Assembly: GCA_027298165.1 (NCBI GenBank)
Contig: JAPUGN010000142.1
Span: 1-11,825 of the forward strand
DNA length: 11,825 nucleotides
Reading direction: 5' to 3'
Source: Nitrospinota bacterium
Lineage (GTDB): Bacteria; Nitrospinota; Nitrospinia; Nitrospinales; Nitrospinaceae
Of the stretch, positions 6,387-11,825 are shown piece after piece (the first letter of the stretch is position 1; every line of letters begins with the position of its first letter). Below the pieces are notes generated by a model that worked only from the letters and a program-made list of their open reading frames with translations, did no database searches and was not told the origin of the DNA. The position numbers and the translations under genes were made by a program.

Positions 6387-9300
6387 ATGCTTCACAACCA
6401 GTTTGATCTCCTCAAAACCCGCCGTTTTCTGCCACTGTTCATCACGCAGTTTCTGGGCGCGTTTAACGACAATGTGTACAAAAACGCCCTGGTGATCCTG
6501 ATCACCTACGTCACCGCGGAGAAAGCCGGCCTCAATCCGCAAATCATGGTCACCCTGGCCGCGGGAATATTTATCCTGCCCTTCTTTTTGTTTTCAGCCA
6601 CCGCAGGTCAGCTGGCGGACAAATATGAAAAAGTATTTCTGATTCGAATCATCAAACTGGTGGAAATACTTCTCATGATCGGGGCCACCATCGGTTTTAT
6701 GATGGAAAGCGTCGGCTTCCTGATGACTGTCCTGTTTCTGATGGGCACCCAATCCACGTTCTTCGGCCCGATCAAATACGGCATCCTTCCGGAGAAAATC
6801 GAACAGGACGAACTGATCGGTGGTAACGGATTGATTGAGGCGGGTACTTTTGTATCCATTCTGGTCGGGACCATTTTGGGGGGTCTGCTGGTTCTTGCCG
6901 AGAACGGCATTCTATTGATCTCCGCGATGATCATCGGGGTGGCCATTCTGGGATGGGTGAGCAGTTTTTACATCCCCGAGGGAAAGCCCGCCTCGCCGGA
7001 ACTCAAGGTGAATTACAATTTCATTCGGGAGACTTGGGTGATCCTGTCCCATTCCCGCCAGAACCGTGAAATTTTTCTGTCGATTCTCGGCATTTCCTGG
7101 TTCTGGCTGGTGGGAGCCACATTCCTCGCACAATTTCCCACCTATGCCAAAGACATTATCGGCGGCAACGAACAGCTGGTCACCTTGTTTTTGACCATGT
7201 TCACAGTGGGAATCGGAATCGGATCCCTGTTGTGCAACCAGATGCTCAAGGGCGAAGTCGAAGCCACCTTTGTTCCTCTGGGGATCATCGGGGTGTCGCT
7301 GTTCACGGTCGACCTCTATTTCGCCAGCCAGCAGAGTTTCATCAACATCGGTGAGGAAATGATCGGCGCGGCCGAGTTTCTCTCGCATTTATCCAGCTGG
7401 CGCATCCTGGGCGACATGTTCATGGTCAGTGTCTGCAGCGGCATTTATATTGTTCCCTTGTATGCCATCATCCAGTCCCGAAGCGAACCCGCCTACCGGT
7501 CCCGAACCATCGCCAGCAATAATGTCTTGAACGCGCTGTTCATGGTGATGTCCGCCGTCGGCACCATTGTCATGCTCACTCTGGGCTTCGACGTCACCCA
7601 GGTTTTCCTGACCGTGGCGGTCATGAACACCGCCGTTGCGGTGTATGCCTGCCAGCTTCTTCCAGCGGCTTTGCTCAAATCCATTCTTTACTGGATCTTC
7701 AACGCTCTATACAAAGTCGAAGTTCGGGGCATGGAAAACTATCGGGCCATTCAGAAGGAAAAGATCATCATCGTCGCCAATCATTTATCGTATCTGGACG
7801 CCGCCCTGATCGCCACCTACTTTCCCTCCCAACTCACGTTCGCCATCAACACCCAGGTGGCCAAACACTGGCTGGTCAAACCTTTTATCAATTTAGTGAA
7901 AACATTTCCCCTCGACCCCACCAAACCCATGGCCACCAAGTCGCTCATCGAATCCATTCAGGATAAAACTCATGTGGTGATATTCCCCGAGGGGCGGATC
8001 ACCGTCACCGGCGCTCTGATGAAAGTGTATGAAGGGTCGGGAATGGTCGCTGACAAATCGGAGGCCCATATTCTTCCGGTGCGGATCGATGGCGCCCAAT
8101 ACACGCCCTTCTCCCGGCTGAAGGGAAAAATCCGTACGCGCTGGTTTCCCAAGATCACACTCACCATCCTGGAACCCCGGAAGATCGACATCCCCGATAA
8201 CATCAAAGGCGCCGCCCGGAGAAACGTCGCCGGCACACAGATGTATGACATGATGGCTCTGATGATGTTCCAGGCCAGCAATTACCGCACCACCCTGTTC
8301 CAGTCCTTACTGGACGCTAAAGCCGCCCATGGCGCCAGCCACGTCATCGCCGAAGACGTGCAACGGGACCCAGTCACCTACGACCATATTCTCACCAAAT
8401 GTTTCATCCTGGGGAAATCGATTTCCCATATCACTCAACCCGGGGAATTCGTAGGAGTTCTGCTTCCCAACATGGTCAGCACGGTCATTACGTTTTTCGC
8501 CCTGCAGGCTTACGACAGAGTACCCGCCATGCTGAATTTTTCCGTCGGAAAGCGCAATATCATTTCCGCGTGTGAGACGGCGCGGATCAAAACCGTATTC
8601 ACTTCGCGGCGATTTGTAGAAAGTGCCAACCTCGAAGAAACCGTACAGGCCATCCAGGAAGCCGGCGTGCGGGTCATTTACCTTGAGGAGTTTGCCAAAA
8701 AAATAACATGGGCCGACAAAATTGCCGGCTTTTTCGGCGGATTCTTCCCGCAGGCCACCTATACACGGGCTTGTTTCAACAAGAATCCCGACAGCCCCGC
8801 CGTTGTCCTGTTCACCTCAGGTTCGGAGGGAACACCGAAGGGTGTCGTCCTGAGCCACGCCAACATTCTTGCCAACCGCTACCAGGCGGGGGCGCTTATC
8901 GACTTCGGACCTAATGATATCGTGTTCAATGCGCTTCCGATTTTTCATTCGTTCGGATTAACCGGCGGCACCCTTTTACCTATGCTTTCCGGGGCCAAAG
9001 TGTTCTTCTATCCCTCTCCTCTGGATTACCGGATCATTCCGGAACTCTCTTATGATTCCAACGCCACTATCATGTTCGGAACCGACACCTTTCTTTCCGG
9101 CTACGCGCATTACGGACATCCCTATGATTTTTACAGCCTGCGTTATGTATTTGCCGGGGCTGAAAAACTCAAGGAGGATACCCGCCATTTGTGGGTGGAA
9201 AAATTTGGGGTCCGCATTCTGGAAGGTTACGGAGCCACGGAAACAGCGCCGATCCTGTCGCTCAACACCCCCATGCAAAACAAACTCGGAACGGTGGGAC

Positions 9301-9821
9301 GTCTGCTGCCGGGTATCCAATTCAAATTGGAGGAAGTGGCGGGAATAAAAGAAGGAGGGCGCCTGCACGTGGCCGGCCCCAATGTCATGCTCGGTTATCT
9401 ACAGGCCTCCAACCCGGGGGAACTGATCCCGCCCGAAAACGGCTGGTATGACACCGGTGATATCGTCGATATCGACAAGGAGGGATTCATTCTCATCAAA
9501 GGCCGGGCCAAGCGGTTTGCAAAAGTGGGAGGAGAAATGATTTCTCTGACCGCCGTGGAAGAATTTTTATCCAAGTTATGGCCCGACCATCAGCATGCGA
9601 TTGTGGCCGTCACCGACGATAAAAAAGGCGAGCAGTTGATCCTGGTGACTGAAAACAGGGAGGCGCAGAGGCAGGATATTATCGAATATGTTCGCAGTCA
9701 GGGCCTCTCCGAGCTCGGCCTGCCCAAAACGATCATTCACGTGGACCAGCTGCCCCTGCTGGGCACCGGCAAAATCGATTACATCCAAACCCGGGAACTT
9801 GTGGACCATCACAGCCATTAA
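6387..9821 (+). CDS. aas: LplT-PlsC-acyl-ACP synthetase fusion: lysophospholipid transporter and acyl-[ACP]-phospholipid O-acyltransferase
   Basis: This 1144-residue inner-membrane protein has three domains. Residues 1 to about 430 are an LplT-like MFS transporter that would flip lysophospholipids inward (LGAFNDNVYKNAL near the N-terminus, GTQSTFFGPIKYG in the fourth-helix region). Residues about 440-630 are a PlsC-type acyltransferase with H(x)4D at H466/D471 and FPEG at 533-536. Residues about 660-1140 are an AMP-binding acyl-ACP synthetase with FTSGSEGTPKG (809-819), GYGATE (947-952), YDTGD (1021-1025) and the catalytic lysine of GTGKID at K1129. Together they re-acylate lysophosphatidylethanolamine. 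E. coli splits this between LplT (397) and Aas (719), of similar total length. The frame opens upstream, with an ATG at 6330 also preceded by AGGA. I chose 6387 because the conserved part (NQFDLLKTRRFLPLF) starts right after it and the extra 19 residues look unconserved. The stop overlaps the convergent neighbour's. Confidence 0.92.
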   Translation: MLHNQFDLLKTRRFLPLFITQFLGAFNDNVYKNALVILITYVTAEKAGLNPQIMVTLAAGIFILPFFLFSATAGQLADKYEKVFLIRIIKLVEILLMIGATIGFMMESVGFLMTVLFLMGTQSTFFGPIKYGILPEKIEQDELIGGNGLIEAGTFVSILVGTILGGLLVLAENGILLISAMIIGVAILGWVSSFYIPEGKPASPELKVNYNFIRETWVILSHSRQNREIFLSILGISWFWLVGATFLAQFPTYAKDIIGGNEQLVTLFLTMFTVGIGIGSLLCNQMLKGEVEATFVPLGIIGVSLFTVDLYFASQQSFINIGEEMIGAAEFLSHLSSWRILGDMFMVSVCSGIYIVPLYAIIQSRSEPAYRSRTIASNNVLNALFMVMSAVGTIVMLTLGFDVTQVFLTVAVMNTAVAVYACQLLPAALLKSILYWIFNALYKVEVRGMENYRAIQKEKIIIVANHLSYLDAALIATYFPSQLTFAINTQVAKHWLVKPFINLVKTFPLDPTKPMATKSLIESIQDKTHVVIFPEGRITVTGALMKVYEGSGMVADKSEAHILPVRIDGAQYTPFSRLKGKIRTRWFPKITLTILEPRKIDIPDNIKGAARRNVAGTQMYDMMALMMFQASNYRTTLFQSLLDAKAAHGASHVIAEDVQRDPVTYDHILTKCFILGKSISHITQPGEFVGVLLPNMVSTVITFFALQAYDRVPAMLNFSVGKRNIISACETARIKTVFTSRRFVESANLEETVQAIQEAGVRVIYLEEFAKKITWADKIAGFFGGFFPQATYTRACFNKNPDSPAVVLFTSGSEGTPKGVVLSHANILANRYQAGALIDFGPNDIVFNALPIFHSFGLTGGTLLPMLSGAKVFFYPSPLDYRIIPELSYDSNATIMFGTDTFLSGYAHYGHPYDFYSLRYVFAGAEKLKEDTRHLWVEKFGVRILEGYGATETAPILSLNTPMQNKLGTVGRLLPGIQFKLEEVAGIKEGGRLHVAGPNVMLGYLQASNPGELIPPENGWYDTGDIVDIDKEGFILIKGRAKRFAKVGGEMISLTAVEEFLSKLWPDHQHAIVAVTDDKKGEQLILVTENREAQRQDIIEYVRSQGLSELGLPKTIIHVDQLPLLGTGKIDYIQTRELVDHHSH

Positions 9822-10615
9822 GCCGCTTGGTCCCGAAAATCGTCAGCCAGCCGCCGGCGGTGTTTGAGATAACGCACCAGGGCATACATCCCCCAGGCGG
9901 CGGTTAAATGTTTCAGGGCGTGTCCCCCAATCCAGCCATCCGTCCATTCCCAGATGTCCGCATCCAAAAACTCGAACCCCTTGGCCAAACCATACCAACC
10001 GATCATTTCAACAATATAACGACCGCCGGTGTATCGCGCAGGAAACAGCCAGAGAAGGAGCGGAATCAACAGCATCGGTAGGAACTGAACAAGAATATAA
10101 GGACGCAGGTCCCCGTGACCGGATTGTTCCGTCATCTGCCAATACATTACACTGGCTATACCGGCGATCAGCAACGGCACCAATAACACGACACCCGCCT
10201 TAACGTCGATGCGTTCCGCCAGGATCATTGAAAAGATTCCCATGAACGCGAGGGTCATCGGCAGGCGGTCCCACACCAGAGTCTCGTTGGAAGGCGTCCA
10301 GTGATAATACGCCGATCCCAAAGCGATCAGGGCTGTCCCGGCAAAGACCACTGCAACAGGAAGCGCTTCCTGTTTTTCAATCAGGCAAACCGGGTCATTT
10401 CGTAACTGAAACAGGTGCCACAAACCCAGCATCCCGACTGCCAGAAATGCGGCATTGGAAATCACATCTCCGAAATGGGGAATGCCTGCGATCACCCGCT
10501 GATCCGCAAAGTTGTGATACGCCGGGTCTTGCGGGATGGGTGGGTACCAGAAGAGGACCATAACGGCGGCAACACTGATTCCGATGAGAAGCGCGATATT
10601 TTGTTTCGGGCTCAT
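9818..10615 (-). CDS. CREST/ceramidase-like membrane hydrolase
   Basis: This 265-residue polytopic protein has about seven hydrophobic helices. It carries the metal-hydrolase signature of the alkaline ceramidase (CREST) superfamily: S101, H105 and D116 in the GSAYYHW...VWDRLPM region, and H232/H236 in GGHALKHLTAA near the C-terminus. The S-x3-H-x10-D and H-x3-H spacings are, as I recall them, those of human ACER3, where the three histidines bind zinc. An N-terminal YHNFADQR/FGDVISNAAFL block is also typical of bacterial members. Ceramidases cleave the amide bond of ceramides; bacterial members may act on other lipid amides or esters, and whether this organism makes sphingolipids cannot be told. 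The ATG overlaps the TGA of the preceding lipase gene (ATGA, 10612-10615), implying translational coupling. The stop shares TTAA (9818-9821) with the convergent fusion gene. Family is confident; substrate is not. Confidence 0.8.
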   Translation of the reverse strand: MSPKQNIALLIGISVAAVMVLFWYPPIPQDPAYHNFADQRVIAGIPHFGDVISNAAFLAVGMLGLWHLFQLRNDPVCLIEKQEALPVAVVFAGTALIALGSAYYHWTPSNETLVWDRLPMTLAFMGIFSMILAERIDVKAGVVLLVPLLIAGIASVMYWQMTEQSGHGDLRPYILVQFLPMLLIPLLLWLFPARYTGGRYIVEMIGWYGLAKGFEFLDADIWEWTDGWIGGHALKHLTAAWGMYALVRYLKHRRRLADDFRDQAA

Positions 10616-11283
10616 CGGTTAAAAGCTCCATTAAATTGTCCGAATTCAAAAAAGTGCAGGGTTTCCTCCCAAGCTTCTTTGTTATAAATGATAAAGGTGT
10701 GGGAGGCGGAAATAATGATATGGTCCGTGAGTCCCGGCACCCGGGTACTCTCCACGGATACTTTGCCATCATTCGGCCCCGGAATCATCGCGGAGGAAAT
10801 CGGGTCCCAGGTGCGGTTTCCGGCAACCACCCCCAATTCATAATCCACGGGTCCGAGGATTCTCGAAAACGCCTTGTTCCGCGCTCCCAGATCTTGTCCT
10901 GCCAGACCGAATATCCATCGGTACAAAAAAGTATGTTTCCAGAAATCGACGACCTCGCTCCCCTGATTGGGAGGAGCCAGTTGCACGACCCGTCCCAGAT
11001 TGGCGGGCCGGTGCTTATGGATGAACCCCCGCGCCAGCAGTCCACCCAGGGAATATCCCACAAAATGGATTTTGCGAGAAGGGTCCTGATTGAACGGAAC
11101 CACTTTCTGGTGGATATACTCCACCAGTGCCTCCAGCGGTAGACGGGTTGAAGGGTAACCGACATTGAGCGCCGGGTAACCGTTTCTTTCAATAAAATGT
11201 GTCAGCCGACGCATGGATCGCCAAGTCCGGGCGATTCCGTGCAACACCACGACATAATCCTTATTTGAACCGGTATCCGCCAT
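10612..11283 (-). CDS. Alpha/beta-hydrolase, lipase/PGAP1-like
   Basis: This is a 223-residue soluble hydrolase without a signal peptide. The oxyanion segment VVLHG is at 11-16. The nucleophile elbow GYSLGG has S78 as nucleophile (GxSxG), followed by an LLARGF helix. The acid is probably D172 in PGPNDGKV and the base H195 in ASHTF. APPNQGSEVVD after strand 6 is typical of triacylglycerol lipase/PGAP1-like esterases. It probably hydrolyses an ester or thioester in the cytosol; the substrate is unknown. A GAGG lies about 10 nt before the ATG, and a TATACT (minus strand, 11321-11316) could be the -10 of its promoter, with no clear -35. It is the first gene of a two-gene operon with the ceramidase-like protein through a 4-bp ATGA overlap. 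Together with the convergent re-acylation gene this suggests a lipid-handling neighbourhood, which is inference. Confidence 0.82.
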   Translation of the reverse strand: MADTGSNKDYVVVLHGIARTWRSMRRLTHFIERNGYPALNVGYPSTRLPLEALVEYIHQKVVPFNQDPSRKIHFVGYSLGGLLARGFIHKHRPANLGRVVQLAPPNQGSEVVDFWKHTFLYRWIFGLAGQDLGARNKAFSRILGPVDYELGVVAGNRTWDPISSAMIPGPNDGKVSVESTRVPGLTDHIIISASHTFIIYNKEAWEETLHFFEFGQFNGAFNR

Positions 11284-11370
11284 TCACCCAACCTCGTGGA
11301 ATTCTACGACTTAATAGTATACGATATCCGGCACCGGCCAAATAAGGCTTAAAGGGGATCACCCACAGCC

Positions 11371-11415
11371 ATGTTCGATAAAATCGCCTTCGTCCATTAC
11401 GAAATTAATGGGTAA
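11371..11415 (+). pseudogene. Probable truncated 5' end of a VOC/glyoxalase-family gene
   Basis: The 14 codons read MFDKIAFVHYEIN-G then TAA. The first 13 residues look like the opening beta strand of vicinal-oxygen-chelate (glyoxalase I-like) proteins, which commonly start M-F-x-K-I-A-F with a metal-binding histidine or glutamine near residue 9 and are then followed by D-M-x-x-A-x-x-F-Y. Here the match stops abruptly at about 11409. A purine-rich stretch (AAAGGGGA, 11351-11358) lies 12 nt before the ATG. The abrupt end, with an integrase gene starting 170 bp later, suggests that a mobile element inserted in the gene and moved its remainder beyond the window. With so few residues this could be chance. 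Confidence 0.45.
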
Positions 11416-11429
11416 AACCATGACCAGCC

Positions 11430-11458
11430 TTGAAAAAGTATGACACAAGAGTTATATT
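11430..11458 (+). promoter_or_regulatory. Sigma70-like promoter for the integrase gene
   Basis: TTGAAA (11430-11435, 5 of 6) is followed after exactly 17 bp by TATATT (11453-11458, 5 of 6). The start would be near 11465, giving a leader of about 118 nt. One arm of the 9-bp inverted repeat (11436-11444) lies inside the spacer. Confidence 0.45.
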
Positions 11459-11509
11459 GATTTCGGGCATAAAATAAGCCTTAGACAGGTTTCCATATTG
11501 GTCATACTT
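11436..11509. repeat. 9-bp inverted repeat AAGTATGAC / GTCATACTT in the integrase leader
   Basis: AAGTATGAC at 11436-11444 is the exact reverse complement of GTCATACTT at 11501-11509, with 56 bp between. The left arm lies in the promoter spacer and the right arm downstream of the predicted start. A smaller dyad, GGTAA-TAGTAT-TTACC (11510-11525), abuts the right arm. Plausible as recombinase, directionality-factor or repressor sites; this is inference. Confidence 0.5.
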
Positions 11510-11531
11510 GGTAATAGTATTTACCTTGGAT

Positions 11532-11551
11532 TGCTACCCACCTGCTACCCA
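11532..11551 (+). repeat. Direct repeat TGCTACCCA x2, period 11 bp
   Basis: TGCTACCCA occurs at 11532-11540 and again at 11543-11551, separated by CC. The 11-bp period is about one helical turn, so both copies face the same side of the DNA. The pair lies 31 bp before the integrase ATG, which fits arm-type sites for the integrase's N-terminal DNA-binding domain or an autoregulatory operator. Confidence 0.55.
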
Positions 11552-11582
11552 GGCGGTCTCTCCGCTCCCTGAAGGCCTTTTT

Positions 11583-11825
11583 ATGAAATTCACTTATAGG
11601 TCCATTGAAGCAATAAAACCTAAAGCAGAGCGCTTTGAAGTCTGGGAAACCAACGGAAAAGGATTTGGTCTCAGGATATCCCCCGCCGGGAAAAAGAGTT
11701 GGATTTACCTGTATCGATTTGATGGCCGGGCCAGACGGTTGACCCTAGGGACTTATCCTGAGATGGGTTTGCATGATGCGCACGAAGCACACGCTAAAGC
11801 AAAAAGGGAGCTGTCGAAAGGGACC
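11583..11825 (+). CDS. Tyrosine recombinase integrase, DUF4102-type N-terminal domain (partial, runs off the right edge)
   Basis: The 81 codons visible give the N-terminal arm-binding domain of P4/CTX-type phage and island integrases. A short leader strand is followed by GFGLRISPAGKKSW, then IYLYRFDGRARRLTLGTYPEMGL, the hallmark RxLTLGxYPxxxL motif, and a helix with A-x-A-K-x-x-L that normally leads into the core-binding domain. The catalytic R-H-R-Y domain lies outside the window. These enzymes cut and join att sites for integration and excision of genomic islands or prophages. The ATG at 11583 is preceded by GAAGG at 7 nt spacing. No tRNA gene, the usual target, is visible upstream; instead a cut VOC-like gene lies there. 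Family confident, completeness unknown. Confidence 0.88.
   Translation, partial: MKFTYRSIEAIKPKAERFEVWETNGKGFGLRISPAGKKSWIYLYRFDGRARRLTLGTYPEMGLHDAHEAHAKAKRELSKGT

Noticed and set aside
9851..9860. CCGCCGGCGG palindrome near the convergent junction as a terminator
   Set aside because: No loop space and no T tract; it lies inside coding sequence of the ceramidase-like gene.
11284..11582. tRNA gene as the integrase target
   Set aside because: No cloverleaf or TTCRA T-loop motif is visible in this stretch on either strand.

Overview
The window looks like chromosomal DNA from a free-living Gram-negative bacterium. A secreted M16 (pitrilysin-type) protease and an LplT-PlsC-AMP-binding phospholipid re-acylation fusion both point to a two-membrane cell. 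The overall flavour resembles Nitrospinota-type bacteria, but that is a guess from protein style, not a proven placement. I see no rRNA, tRNA or CRISPR array.

Left part (1-2268): a universal stress protein gene enters from the left edge on the minus strand. Its reading frame is broken by one in-frame TAA, after which recognisable protein sequence continues to the edge, so it is probably a pseudogene. A 525-bp spacer rich in palindromes follows. Next comes a plus-strand class II aldolase-family gene with all metal-binding motifs and large extensions at both ends. A 59-bp convergent spacer with a probable terminator closes this part.

Middle part (2269-9821): a minus-strand pair encodes an EamA/DMT-type transporter (TTG start) and then a periplasmic zinc protease of the pitrilysin/insulysin family (probable GTG start). 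Each has its own recognisable sigma70-like promoter. Divergent from the transporter is one very long plus-strand gene that fuses a lysophospholipid transporter (LplT-like), a PlsC acyltransferase and an acyl-ACP synthetase. In E. coli the same functions are split between LplT and Aas. The 278-bp divergent spacer holds a strong bulged hairpin placed over the transporter promoter.

Right part (9818-11825): a translationally coupled minus-strand pair encodes a cytosolic alpha/beta-hydrolase (lipase/PGAP1-like) followed by a seven-helix CREST/ceramidase-like membrane hydrolase. The latter converges stop-to-stop with the re-acylation gene, so three lipid-active genes sit together. Beyond the hydrolase start is a 14-codon remnant that reads like the beginning of a VOC/glyoxalase-family gene. 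About 170 bp further on, a tyrosine-recombinase (DUF4102-type) integrase begins and runs off the right edge. This looks like the left boundary of an integrative element that may have cut a protein-coding gene rather than a tRNA. The integrase leader carries a good promoter, a 9-bp inverted repeat and an 11-bp-spaced direct repeat, all plausible recombinase or regulator binding sites.

No clearly undescribed multi-gene system is visible. The most informative leads are the interrupted VOC gene with the integrase leader, the broken stress gene, the extended aldolase, and the lipid-hydrolase/re-acylation neighbourhood.
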